DNA of 64,000 nucleotides, taken from Episyrphus balteatus (Eukaryota > Arthropoda > Insecta > Diptera > Syrphidae). The DNA is taken from contig NC_079134.1 of assembly GCF_945859705.1 (NCBI RefSeq), positions 164,521,718 through 164,585,717 on the forward strand, in the 5' to 3' direction. This document shows, one piece after another, positions 20,198 to 31,829 of the stretch (position 1 is its first letter; each line of letters opens with the position of its first letter). A program made the position numbers and the translations under genes. The notes under the pieces are model-generated. The model saw only the letters and a program-made list of their open reading frames with translations, did not search any database and was not told the origin of the DNA.

Positions 20198-22076
20198 CTT
20201 TTTTTTTTTTTTTTTTCACTTCAGATTCTTTGATGTAGTAAGCTTAGAACAAGCTTTTAACTACAATCAGAGGCTCATCATAAGTGCATGTTAGTGGTTA
20301 GTAGACAAAAAATACAACCTCCCACATGCACAATATAAAACAAAATAATTACGAACAAATTTACAAGTTATAAAATTATAAGTACAAAAAATCCAACATG
20401 TATAATTTATTTAAAACATTGATTAACAGTCACGATTGTGGAGCACTGGTTCGAAACAATGTTTTTAAACCCATTTTCGTCAAATAAAAGTCTAAGGATG
20501 AATGGTTCAAGTTAAAAAGTTTACTCATGCGACTAAGAGGCTCATTAATACCATAGTTTGTTCTATGAAAGTCGATATGCAAAGGTTCAAATCTTCGTAG
20601 GAGGTGAGATCCACCCGGATAATTTATACCAATACAAGCTAATAGATCAGGGGCGTCAATTTGGGAATTAATAAGCTGATGAAGAAAGATTAAATCATTA
20701 TTTACACGTCTCTGTGCTAAAGTTTGTATCTGAAGAAGTTGAATGCGATGTTCATAAGGTGGCAAGTTGAAAGGGTCGGACCAAGGAAGACCTTTTAGAG
20801 CGAAGCGTACAAAATTGTGTTGAATAGATTCGATTCGGTTTTTATGAACTTCATAAAAAGACTCCATACTTGAGAAGCTTACTCAAGATGGGGTCGAACG
20901 TAGCAGTTGTACAAAGATAGAGTAACAAATGGATCATCAAATTCCTTTGCCCAACGTTTAATAAAACCAAGCATTGAGCTCGCTTTATTTACTATAAAAT
21001 TGATGTGTTCAGTAAATCCTAAATTTGAACTAAATTGGACACCCAAGTCTTTGAAGCTAAATACTCGCATAGCTTATGTTGCAAGATGTAGTAATCAAAA
21101 ATATAAATGACTCGTTTTCTCGAGAATGTAATTGTTTGGTATTTAGCTGGGTTAAGTGAAAGGCCATTTTTACCACACCAAACATTAAAACTGTTAATAT
21201 CGCTTTGAAGAAGGATACGGTCATTGTCAGACTTAATTTCTTTAAAAATCTTCATATCATCAGCAAATATGAGAATATCACTTGAAGTTATGCACGAGAT
21301 TACGTCGTTTATAGCTAAAATGAATAAAAATGGGCCTAGGTGACTTCCCTGAGGGACGCCAGAGTTGGCTATAAAAAGATCTGAAAGACAGTTTCTAAAT
21401 TTGACCTGATAGGATCTTTGGTTAAGATAAGATTCTACCCAGGCAATAAAAATACGTGGAAAACCAAAAGCTTTTAATTTGAAGATTATTATTTTATGAC
21501 TAAGTTGATCAAATGCCTTTGAAAAGTCAGTGTAAACGCAGTCAACTTCATTACCTTTTTCTAATGCATTTGAACATTTATTTAAGAAGCTAAGAAGATT
21601 AGTTGTAGTAGATCTTTTTCTTACAAAGCCATGCTGCTTTTCACTTATCAGATTTTTACTATAAAATGCTAGACTATCACAAACAACTTGCTCAAAAACC
21701 TTTGGAATGCAGGATAGTTTCGAAATAGGCCTATAATTCTTTATATCTGTCTTATCACCCTTCTTGAAAACAGGAGTGAGGAATGACTTTTTCCAGATGG
21801 AGGGAAATTTTCCTGACTTGATGGAAAGTTTGAATAAAAATGTTAGAGGCTGAACTAGGGAGTTTCTACAGTTTTTTAATACTATTGGTGGCACACCGTC
21901 TGGGCCAGCAGAACAATCATCATTTAAGGATGAAAGAAGGTCTAACACAGTACTTTGCAGTACAGGGATGTTCGTACAACTCGTTTCGGAACATGAATGT
22001 AAATTTTTGAAATAGATTTCGTCAACATCAACAGTCTCATTAACAAATGAATTACGAAAGTTATTTTTTAACTTAA
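20198..22076 (-). mobile_element. 5'-truncated Jockey-type LINE with poly(A) tail
   Basis: Minus-strand reverse-transcriptase ORF segments at 22076-21019, 21070-20879 and 20867-20430, then ~230 bp of 3' untranslated sequence and an 18-nt A tail (T run at 20199-20216 on the plus strand). The 5' end lies near 22076, where the frame closes, within the region just before the RT domain. No target duplication could be identified. Confidence 0.82.
20430..22076 (-). pseudogene. Jockey-like reverse transcriptase, frameshifted
   Basis: Would copy LINE RNA into DNA at a nicked target. Numbering from the GTG at 21948: CSAGPDGVPP (12-21), NYRPISKLSC (71-80), catalytic Asp in YTDFSKAFDQ (141), SGVPQGSHLGPFLF (196-209) and FADD (228-231). 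The frame is open for about 40 codons upstream of 21948 (to about 22076). A shift near 21080 moves translation to a second segment with FKDLGVQFSS and NKASSMLGFIKR, and a stop plus shift near 20870 moves it to a third with RIESIQHNFVRFAL and a C-terminal region ending TSAPQS. All catalytic residues remain but two breaks make it a pseudogene. The endonuclease domain and ORF1 are missing. Confidence 0.85.
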
Positions 22077-22639
22077 AAGTATCATGACTGGCTCGATTCG
22101 CGAATTGTCAGGATTTTAATTTCCTTTTTGGGTACTCTATCCCGCTCAGACAACTTCTTTGCTTCTCTTAAGCCTTTTGAAATCGGTCCTAAGAATCTCG
22201 CGATTTTTTTTATAAAAATGGTAAAGGTATGAAGTTCAAGGCGTATCAAAGTGAGATGGGTAAGTGGGGGCATGCTGCCCCCCTGCAACCCCCCTGCTTG
22301 GGCACAATATAGGATTTGGGGTGGGGTCAAGTTTGGGTATGTACAAAGTATGTTTGAAATTATCAAACAAACCTTTGTTAAAATTAATTTATCAGCAACC
22401 TTCTGTTAACCCCTTAAATGACAGTTCTAATGGAATGACATATAAGTTGTTTTTTATGTCAGAAAAGAAATCCAAAATGGCATATCATTTTAGTTGTCTG
22501 TCATTTGTGCCTCATTTTTTTTTTGTCAATAGTTTCCTATGGCGACTGCAAAATGGCTGATTCATTTGACGTTAGTTTCTGTTTTGATTTGAAAACAAGT
22601 ACAAATTTTCAATTGTTCAATTTTTCAATCTGCGTTCAT
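22077..22639. other. Non-coding DNA 5' of the LINE
   Basis: A minus-strand frame at 22082-22366 abuts the LINE in another frame, but its sequence has no recognised domain. No further features. Confidence 0.35.
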
Positions 22640-22732
22640 TAGCCGCGTTCCTTAGGAGGAAGCAAAAGAACATGTGTAATACTAGAGCTACTAACCATCT
22701 TCTATCCTATTACCTTTAAAGGAACGCGACTA
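22640..22732. mobile_element. Very small inverted-repeat element (93 bp)
   Basis: TAGCCGCGTTCCTT at the left and AAGGAACGCGACTA at the right form 14-bp terminal inverted repeats with one mismatch. No clear target duplication. Confidence 0.42.
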
Positions 22733-22794
22733 TAAGCGTTCCGTATTTGACGAAGCTTTACTAAAAATTAACTATAGCCCTTATTCTGATTGTA

Positions 22795-23231
22795 AAGCCT
22801 AGTACGCAGATCGGGAAAAAACAAATTTTATCTCTACAAAACATTGTTTAATCCCGCGCAAAATTTTAAAGTTGCAGAAATTAAGTAAATTCTATCAATT
22901 TACATAATTTTTTTCTTCTTTCAAATTAAATTGAATTCTTTTTCTTTGTTTTTGATTTGATTCTGAGTTTTATTTATTTCGTATTCACTTTCCAAGCATT
23001 TTATTAAAGAGTCCACCTTAATGTTGTTTGAATTTAGTTTATTTTTTTTTTTGTTGTCACAATTTTGATGGCTTCCAACATTATTTGTCCTCTCAAAATT
23101 AAGTGGAGATTTTTTCTTTACAGCGGCTCCAAATATTTAAATTTTGCTCGTGAACTGCGTACAGCTTGCAAAAATATTTAAGACAAAATTTGTATGAGAA
23201 ATAAAATTTTTAACAACTGCGTACTAGGCTT
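22795..23231. mobile_element. 437-bp MITE with AAGCCTAGTACGCAG ends
   Basis: Perfect 15-bp terminal inverted repeats AAGCCTAGTACGCAG / CTGCGTACTAGGCTT. A relative with the same AAGCCTAGTACGC tip lies inside the nested stack at 35601-35854. No coding capacity. Target duplication is unclear. Confidence 0.65.
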
Positions 23232-23249
23232 AAGCTCTTGTATATTTAG

Positions 23250-24084
23250 TAGACTGATTCAAAAAAAAAATTTTTTTTGTTCAAAGCATTGTTGAAAATA
23301 TTGTTGGAAATGACGAAAAAAAAATACTGTAAAAGTTTCAGCCCTTAATGTTAACATTAAGTACCGCCGCATCGAAAATTTCTATTTCCCATACGATTTG
23401 TATGGGAAAGATTGTGTATTTATGTTTAGAATTTTTTATCTTTTAAATGGTTCATCCAAAAGGCTTGACAAAATCATTTTCTTTTATAAAATTGCCCGTT
23501 CTACAAAAAAACTCTTATTAATTTTTTTGATTTACTCCCGCGTTTCGAAGCTATTCAGCTTTAAAATATAAAAAGTAATTTTTTCTCATTTTGTTCCGAT
23601 TTTTTGACGAAATTATTAGGTTTTTCAAAAAATTTGGCAAAATTTTCGAATATTTGTATTCTATGTTGTGTTTTGGTTTCACAGATCCTTTTATATAACT
23701 CTCAAACCCCTAATACTGTCATATTAGATTTCTTCAATAAATTCGAATTATTCATTTTTTCAACTAAAAATAATTTTAATTAATTTTTCGCGTCCGTTTT
23801 TTTTAAATTTTATAAATGCAATTTTGTAGAGCGTTCAATTTTATACAAGAAAATTATTGAATCTAGCCTTTTTGATGAACCATTAAAAAGATTAAAAATT
23901 CTAAGCACAAATACACAATTTTCCCATACAAATCGTATGGGAAGTAGAAATTTGCGATGCGGCGGTACTTAATGTTAACATTAAGGGCTGAAACTTTTAC
24001 AGTATTTTTTTTCGTCATTTCAAACAATATTTTCAACAATGATTTGAACAAAAAAAAAAAAAAAAATTTTTTTGAATCAGTCTA
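23250..24084. mobile_element. 835-bp element with ~270-bp terminal inverted repeats
   Basis: Arms 23250-23513 and 23815-24084 are reverse complements with scattered differences, starting TAGACTGATTCAAAAAAA. Landmarks include TTAATGTTAACATTAAG and CCCATACGATTTGTATGGG (each itself palindromic). ATATTTAG flanks both sides (23242-23249 and 24085-24092), an exact 8-bp duplication that may be read as 9 bp if the ends are placed one base inward. An 8-bp reading with a symmetric TAG...CTA end fits hAT; a 9-bp reading with long arms would fit MULE. No transposase. Confidence 0.72.
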
Positions 24085-24092
24085 ATATTTAG

Positions 24093-25681
24093 TGATAACA
24101 TTTCGCTTAATAAAGTTAGTGAATTGCTGTCCTTTTTGACTTGTTTAAGTCTTTTAAGTTGACTTTATTCTTTTTGACTGATGGTTTTTATTAGTTCAGC
24201 TTAAAAATTGTATAATACAGTTCACTACTTTTGCAACTTAAGTGACTCAATCATATAAATATTTTGTTTGGACTAGTGTAGTTCAACTTTTTTTAATATT
24301 TTATTATTTAGAACTTTTTAAGTCACTGTGGCGTATGTGTAATTTTTTTCTATGGAAAAACTGAATTAAAAAAATAGTTTTATAATTCTTCGAAATAAAA
24401 CTCCATTTATAGTATACCTACTCGTAATTATTATCAACACCTATCAACACCAACTACAAAATGAATACATATGTACCTATACAAAAACATATCAGCACCC
24501 TTTGCTTATTAAACCCACCACCCAGGTGTTTGCTTGAAGTTGTAGAATCACGATTTTGTGACATCGTCAGTTATTACCATATATTTACTACATTTTTTAA
24601 CTTTTGTTTATTTATAAAAAATGAAAGAAAAAATACTTCTATACTCGTTACTTTCAAGTAACCAATCGATATTATATATCCAAACAATTTACCACACGAG
24701 TGGGTGAATGATGTATGATGATGATGATTCATTGGCATGAAATTCTTTTTTTTATTATTTTTACATTTTATAACTATAAATTTGTGTACGGGTTTTTATA
24801 AATATCAATTTGCAGCACAAACATGTCTCACTATAGAAATGTGAATGTGAATACGTGAGAATTTGAGAATGTATATGCATGTCCCATTCAAATGAATTAG
24901 CACTCTGCCAATGATAGTTTCTATATAAATTTTGTTGTTGTTGTTGTTGCTTTGTGTTGATTATTCGAAAAAAGAAAAACTGGGACCCAGTAACGTCGTC
25001 GTTGTTCAAGTTCCTATAGTACACAGCATTTTTTATTTATTTATACATTTAGGTATTGGGGGTACAAAAGACAGGGAACAGGAAAAATAAAATAAATTTA
25101 AATAAATTGTTGTGGCGTGAATGAAGTGCAGTCAGGCATTTTAGACAAGAATTAATAATATTCTTTTTGTTTTAAATAAATCATGTTGATTTTTGTTATA
25201 TTTTTACTAACACAGACATTCTGAAGACAAAAGAAAGGATAGCAACATAGCGTTATACAGAAAATAGAAAAGATATTTTGTTTTCTTTTGAAATTAAATA
25301 TTAAAATTAATAATTCATTTGTGCATTTCCTAAAATAAAATCAGACATTCGAATTGATGTCCTTGAAAAGAAAACTACAAGTAGATGTGCCATGTAACAG
25401 AATGCTATAAAATAACATTAAAGTGTTATTATTTTATGTTAAGGTTAACCAAGATGAAAGATACACTTTAGAAAACATTGCTTAGAAAACTTTTTCAAGA
25501 CATTTCTCAGTCATTGGTTTGAAGACCCTACAAACGCCCTTTTTTCCATTTCACCATTTTCTGATTAACAAACACTACTAAACGAATTCTTATTATTTGG
25601 AAAATCGAAGAACGGCGTTTTAACCAGAAAAACACTTGCAAAATAATTCACAAACATATAGTTTTAGAAATGTGACCTTCG
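24093..25681. other. Non-coding DNA with GTT microsatellite
   Basis: TTG/GTT microsatellite at about 24930-24952 and GATG repeats at about 24708-24728. No gene or element ends recognised. Confidence 0.45.
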
Positions 25682-26567
25682 GCCTCTACACGGTTAAAAA
25701 TACTGTAGTAGTTTTTAACACAACCTTTGGAATAATTTTCAATAATTTTTTTTTATTAATTTCAAATACAAAAAATTCAAATGTATTAGTTTCAAATAAA
25801 AAAAAATTAAAATGTAATAAAAAGTATTGAAATATAAGAAAATTTGAATTAAAAACTAATTCCTTTGCACCTAAATTATAACTTTACCTATCTGGTTTCG
25901 AATTGAAATTTAATACTCGCTTTTTTTTTATACAAGAAAATCAAATTTTATCAAATTGTATAAAAAACGTAAACGAAAATGGAAACCATTTTAAAAAAGA
26001 AAGAAATTTTTTAGTGCCTGAATTTAGGGTTTCTGCTACTTGAAAAAGTATCTACATAATATACAACTATTTCGGTTCAGAAAAATGAATTTGGTAACCT
26101 TCTTTCTGATAAAAAATAGAAAATAAAAAATCTGTATTTGCACTATTTTGAAGGCGCTTTGTGTTTTTACGATGTAAATGTTTGAATTACTGACAAAATT
26201 TTAACGGCAATAAGATTTCACTTCACAAAGTTTGTGCAAAAAAACATAAAGATCAAAAATAATATCACCATTATTATATTTATGATGAGTAATCACTTTC
26301 AGAAATGTTTTGTTTCATTTTAAAGAAGTAAGAAAGAAAATACTTAAAATAATAAAATATTATAAAAAAGAAAGAAATCAAACTTAAAATTCAGGAAAGC
26401 GTCCCTGATTTTTAATACTAAAAAAAATTAATTATAAATAAATTTTGTACTAGACTTAAAAATGTAATACAATCAAATTATAAATTTTAAATAAAATTTT
26501 GGTGTTGCCTCAAATGTAACCCAAATTTTAGTAGAATCTACAGCAGAATTTTTAACCGTGTAGAGGC
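25682..26567. mobile_element. 886-bp MITE with GCCTCTACACGGTTAAAAAT ends
   Basis: GCCTCTACACGGTTAAAAAT at the left is exactly reverse-complemented at the right end. Interior is extremely AT-rich with no coding frame. Flanks (TGACCTTC left, TGCCTTC right) are similar but not identical, so the target duplication is uncertain. Confidence 0.62.
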
Positions 26568-27210
26568 TGCCTTCATGTGCTTCTTGAAGTGATCCTTTGA
26601 GGGTGGAAGATTACTCATTAGTAGATAATTTGTGATCTAGTACTGCAGTCAACACAATGTTCTTTTGCTCGATTAGAGGTATTAGATTTCACGTTTAAAA
26701 ATATGACAATTTGCGAGTAGCCGCGTTCGTTTGAAGTTGCTAGATTGCTTATGACCAAATTTCTTCTCATGGTCATAAGCATATTTTTGTTAACGATAAG
26801 TCTATTACAAATTATTAAGATCCACAAATTGACGTTCAACATTCGGTGCTATAACCTAAGCAGGAGGCAAAATGATAAGCTTAAATGCGCTACCAGTGGT
26901 CAAAATTTTAATTGTCGTCAAACCGATCTTCCATTCTACATTTGGTTTTGTTATCAATGCCTGTGTTCTTTTGGGACCCAGTATCTGCTGTTAAGTACTT
27001 ACTTCTGATTGCATTCAACTCCGTTTCTTCTATAGAAAAAATGTCTTTGAATGCATTGAGAAGTACTAAAAAGTACTTTGATGTAGAAAATGTTGGGGTC
27101 CAGGAATATATAAACATAAGCTAATATATTAAAAATAAGTTCAAAGTACTTTTAAATTTTTGATAGTTTGAAATTTTTACTTCAAAATCGCTTAAATAAA
27201 TGAACCTACC
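26568..27210. other. Unrecognised DNA with a short hairpin
   Basis: GCTTATGACCA / TGGTCATAAGC form an 11-bp stem at about 26749-26781. Overlapping frames on both strands (26618-27124) stay open but match no family I can name. They could be a decayed transposase or host exon. Confidence 0.3.
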
Positions 27211-27212
27211 TA

Positions 27213-27560
27213 CCACAGTGAGCCTGTACAAGTTTAAGGTTGACCTAAAATGACGACAAAAACTAAAGATGAGGCTTTGTTCCTGAAGGCCTCAGCAATA
27301 ATAATCCGTTTTTACCAAAATCGGATTAGCTTCCTTTTTCGAGATACCCCCCGTTAACGTGTTTTTTTCGAGAAAAATTCATATCAACGCAAGGCTCGAG
27401 TAGGATAACTTAAGTGCCAAGAATTGAAAACGGTTTTTAATAGAGGTATTCAATACAATCATTTTTTGTTTTGGGAGGGAGGGTCTTCAGGAACAAAGCC
27501 TCATCTTTAGTTTTTGTCGTCATTTTAGGTCAACCTTAAACTTGTTCAGGCTCACTGTGC
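27213..27560. mobile_element. 348-bp MITE with 76-bp arms and TA duplication
   Basis: Arms 27213-27288 and 27485-27560 are near-perfect reverse complements beginning CCACAGTGAGCCTG (left) and GCACAGTGAGCCTG (right, complement). TA precedes (27211-27212) and follows (27561-27562). TA duplication and CAGTGAGC tips point to the Tc1/mariner group. The interior carries the repeat also seen near 19707. Confidence 0.72.
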
Positions 27561-27562
27561 TA

Positions 27563-29285
27563 TGCTACTGATCTCTTAACTAACACTGTCTCTGCAGCAG
27601 AAGCATATGAAAATGTTCAAATCTATGATAAATGTTTGGTTCCTGAATTTAATTCTTTTTTTTTATTCCCTACTTAAAATCAATAATATCAGTTACCTTT
27701 GGCATTAAATGGAAACAAACTTAAGCTTTATTTTTTATTAAAAAAAAAATAGTTTCATCTCAAAAGCTAAAGCATCTAACATTGTATTAAATGTTAACGC
27801 CAACGCATATCAATTCAAGAAAACCTCATTTTATCCGATTTGACAGCGCATAAAAAATTACAAAAAAAAAACCCACAACCGACGATCAACAACGACGCTG
27901 TTGAAGCAACAATGTTTCGAGTTTTGTCTTTTTCTCAACCTTGAGTCCAAGTCGAGAAATAAAACTAAAATACAAAAAAAAAAAAAAAATACTAAATTAA
28001 ATACAAAATCTATACAATCAAACGGAACAACATTCAACTTTCTAAGACCGACTGTAAAGAGGCGGTTGATTGCGTCAGTCAGGGGGAACATCATAACCAA
28101 CAACATCAGGCAGCAACAAATGACCGTCAGACTTTTTTTTGTTTTTTACTCAATCTGCTAACAGTTGATAAATTGATTTTACCTTGGCTTAGAATATACC
28201 TACTATTCTCTTTTTCGAATCCAACAAACGACGATAAAGTCTACTACATTGGTATATAAACGAACTTTCAACAGTCAGGGTTATCAAGTTGTTTGGAGGT
28301 TTTTTTTTTTTAGAATAGTGACTGATCGAAAAAACTCAACACAATGATTCTCTGTAAAGTACCCTATAGTAGATCTCAAAACAAGGCACATCTCTCGACA
28401 ACAACTGAACTGAAAACTAAAGTTTTTCCCCCGAGGAAAACTAAAAAAAAAAAAACAATGAACATGTGCTGGATAATTAACAAACATCACCAGCTTACCA
28501 TCAAGCTGAAAAGGGGATTGATCAATGATCATCTAGCAAATACACACACAAACTTCTAACAAACAGAGCACACACAACCTTAACAAAAACAATATAGCGT
28601 TGTTAATTAAAGTAATTATTTTATGAATGTTGATTTGTTTAGTTTTAAGATACCCCCCGTCGCCACCGCTGCTGCCATGACACATTATGGTGATGTAGGT
28701 TCTAAGCTGGAAATGCAGCGATTAGGTCATCCTTCATTGTCATCCCTGACATTCATCATTATTGTTTTTGTACAGCTTTTAAAAATATAGAGAACCCTTC
28801 ATATTTTTTTTATCTCACCACAAAAATTCAATAGAAACAAAACTCATTGTAGAATAAATTTGTTTGTATAACACATTGTATAAAAAAATATACAAATTGA
28901 AGTTGATAAATATGGGAATTAAGTTAGATGAAAATAACCACAACTGGTGAACCTTGAACCTTAGAAAATTATATTATCGTTTACTGTAAGCTTTGTGCCA
29001 AGCTAAGTTTTTTTTTGAGAAATGATCAATTATTTTTTATTAAGTAGGTAAATAATAATTAAACACTGCGATGGTTTTTCCCTACATGCACTCACTTTAA
29101 AATTGTTTGATATTTTTTCGTTGGAAAATTCTAATTCTTTTTGTTAAAAAGAAAAAATTACATAGAATTTCGATCTTGAAAGATTAAGCTTATGAAGAAT
29201 TTGTCTTGCGAATACAATTTACTTTTTTCATGCATTGCATGTGCAAAATGCCATATGCACATGTGGCACTGACCACTGACGTAAC
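27563..29285. other. Non-coding or UTR-like DNA
   Basis: No element ends recognised. TATATAAACGAAC at 28252-28264 with AACAGTCAGGG about 20 bp later resembles a TATA/initiator pair, but no supported coding exon follows. Frames at 27901-28161 and 28344-28559 have no splice or family evidence. Confidence 0.35.
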
Positions 29286-29417
29286 TAGTGATGGGCAAAT
29301 ACCCGGTATATACCATTTGTGGGTTTATACCCTGGGTATATACCGGGTATTTACCAAAACGAGGGTAAATACGGGTATTTATTTATAATCGCTACAAATT
29401 CGATTGTTTGTCATCAG

Positions 29418-29630
29418 GGCCCTGTTTCAGAGCTACTAAATCAACTACATCAGCAACCTCAAAAGCCAATAGTTGAGTCCGATTGAAATTCGGGAAATAT
29501 TTCTTATGGTTTAAATAGTGTAAATGTTCAAAAAATGCTTCGTGATGTCCAACAGGCCTCCGCAATTAATGTTTAAAGTCATTGATGTAGCTGATGTAAA
29601 CAATGTATTAAGCTCTGAAATAGGCTCCTT
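29418..29630. repeat. Small inverted repeat inside element A
   Basis: CCTGTTTCAGAGCT (29421-29434) and AGCTCTGAAATAGG (29611-29624) are inverted, with CTACATCAGC / GCTGATGTA words also paired further in. Possibly a ~210-bp MITE; no target duplication seen. Confidence 0.4.
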
Positions 29631-30214
29631 ATATTATATAAACATGACAGGGCACACTTGTTCTTGATTGAGGTTATTTTGTTGTGTTAAATTTTGGAGG
29701 AAAAAACAATTAATTTTTTTGTTCACCCACGTTTATTAGTGTTTGTTTTTCAAAAACGGATGTATAGTTTTAAATGATATTTTCAGAGTTATGAGCAAGA
29801 AAAAAGTAGTTTAAGTACAATCCGCTTAAATTGAAACGGCTTGAAAACGGCTCTATTTTAAAAAAAAAGTTTTATTTAATTAAAGAAAAAGAAATAAGGA
29901 AAACATTAACGGATCAAAAGAAAAATTCCAAAATTTTAAACAAGATAAAGCTCAAACTTTCTAGTTTTGAGAAATCATAATGAATTTTTTTCAAGCTAGA
30001 TGTTCGGCTCAATCCTATTAAATCAAAAAAAAAAAAGAAAATTGGAAATTTTTCCGTTTTTTTTTTGTCTAAAAACTTGGAAAAAATCTTTCCAGCTTAA
30101 CCACAATATGGATCGGATAACTTGTTTATCCAGCTTAAATTTTCTTTTTTAAAGTTTGATTTCGACGCTGAGATATCGAATTTAAAACGGGAAAGGATCT
30201 TTTTGACTTAAGAT

Positions 30215-31415
30215 TAGAGCTGTAGCAAATCGTATGTATTCGTTACTAAAATGCGGGTATTCACTTCAGTAACGAGTAACGAAACGTTACTTTCTAAACA
30301 GTATCGTTACTCGTATGTTTCGTTACTGGGTACTGAAGTAACGAAACATACGAAACGTACGAGATACGAAACATACGAGTAACGACGTGATTCCAGTTTC
30401 AATACTAAATCCGATGAAAGAGATACGAAATGAAGTGATACACTCAATTTGTCGCATTTCGCATCTCGTGTCGGTATCGTAACCATAGTCAGAATGCTAA
30501 CTGCAGATAATTATCTGGAGTTTACTTTTGTGTCGATTAAAACAGTAGTGCCAAGGTTCAATAATCATTGTGTTATCGATAATTTATACAGAAATATCAA
30601 AAGAGACGTTTTTGTATTTTCTCTTGGTATTTGGCCGAAATATGTATATCCACGATGCAACCAATCTGTTTATGGCCTTGGTGTTAATGGTATTGATATT
30701 TAGCTTAAGAATGTTCAAAAGTTTTTTGGTTTTTCAAAAAATTAGTTTATTTTCGGTGCAAAATTTTCAGCACAAAAAAAAGCAGAGAAAACGAGGTTTG
30801 AAAATCACTCTCAATAGAAAAAATAAATGAAAAATTGTTCGACATGGTTGTATTGAAGTGTTAATATTTCGAGATCTACGCGTTGCACTTTTAAAATAAA
30901 GGTCTCTAAAGAATTGTGATAAGATTACTGAAAGAATATAAACAAAAAATTACAAAAGTTTTGTCGAAAAATTTGGAAAAAAATCAAAAAAGTTTCCACG
31001 TTTGATTAAAAAAAAAAAAACGAAAAAAATTCAATATAGCTACCTTTAAACTCTTATTACTTGAAAATGCCGCAACTAATTTTAATGTTTATGACCTTAA
31101 AATGTAGCTTAGATTATAGAAATTGTTTTTGGTTTTTTTCAAAAAAAAATTTTTTGCACCCTTATACCAATGTACGAAACATACTTAAAATACCAAACAT
31201 ACGAAACGTATCAAATACATGAAATATACGAAACACACGAAGCATGCGAAAGTAACGAAAGTAACGAAACATGCGAAACACACGAAACATACGAAATATG
31301 CGAAAAATGCGAAACATACGAAAGTAACGAGTAACGATATTATTGATGCGGGTACTAGTATCAAAAGTAACGTATACATGCGGGTACTCATTTTGTCGTT
31401 ACTTTTACAGCCCTA
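30215..31415. mobile_element. 1.2-kb hAT-type element B with ACGAAACATACG arrays
   Basis: Ends TAGAGCTGTAGC and the complement of TAGGGCTGTAAA; exact 8-bp duplication CTTAAGAT at 30207-30214 and 31416-31423. Both ends are packed with short words based on GTAACGA and ACGAAACATACGAAA (about 30235-30440 and 31165-31400), in both orientations. The Lys/Thr/His-repetitive frame over the right array is an artefact of this repetition. No transposase. Confidence 0.82.
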
Positions 31416-31829
31416 CTTAAGATCAATAAATCAGCATCCGCTGATTGCACAAGAAAAAGAGTGTTTTGAAATCTTCAATAAGTTGGTTTTAAAAGAAAGT
31501 ATTTTTTTTTTGCAATTTATGGAAAAATCAAGAAAAAAAATGTGCTTTTTTGTGGCTATGGGATAATCAGGCGCTAACTTATATCAAATGGTTAGATCAA
31601 AAAGCGTAGAGCGCATTTTGGTTGTGTGTAGTTTCATTAATAAGTTTGAACAAAGAGCGCTTTACTTTTTTAAGACTAACCATTTGACATAAACTAACAA
31701 AATTATTTTATAGTTTTTAATGCGTGATAAAAGCGTTGTTTTTAAAATTATTTATTTTACTATATATTTTACTTTTTATTCTTATCATTATTGAAGGTAA
31801 GCAAAATTCGACTTACATAGGTTGTATAT

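Noticed and set aside
26618..27124. Overlapping frames that could be a decayed transposase
   Set aside because: No catalytic or zinc-finger pattern could be identified on either strand, so no function is assigned.
28252..28559. TATATAAAC plus AGTCAG resembling a core promoter followed by a 71-codon frame
   Set aside because: The frame shows no conserved motif or splice support, and TATA-like words are frequent in AT-rich DNA.
31219..31566. 115-codon frame with repeated Lys-His-Thr residues
   Set aside because: It is a direct reading of the ACGAAACATACG array at the right end of hAT-type element B; repetition keeps the frame open.
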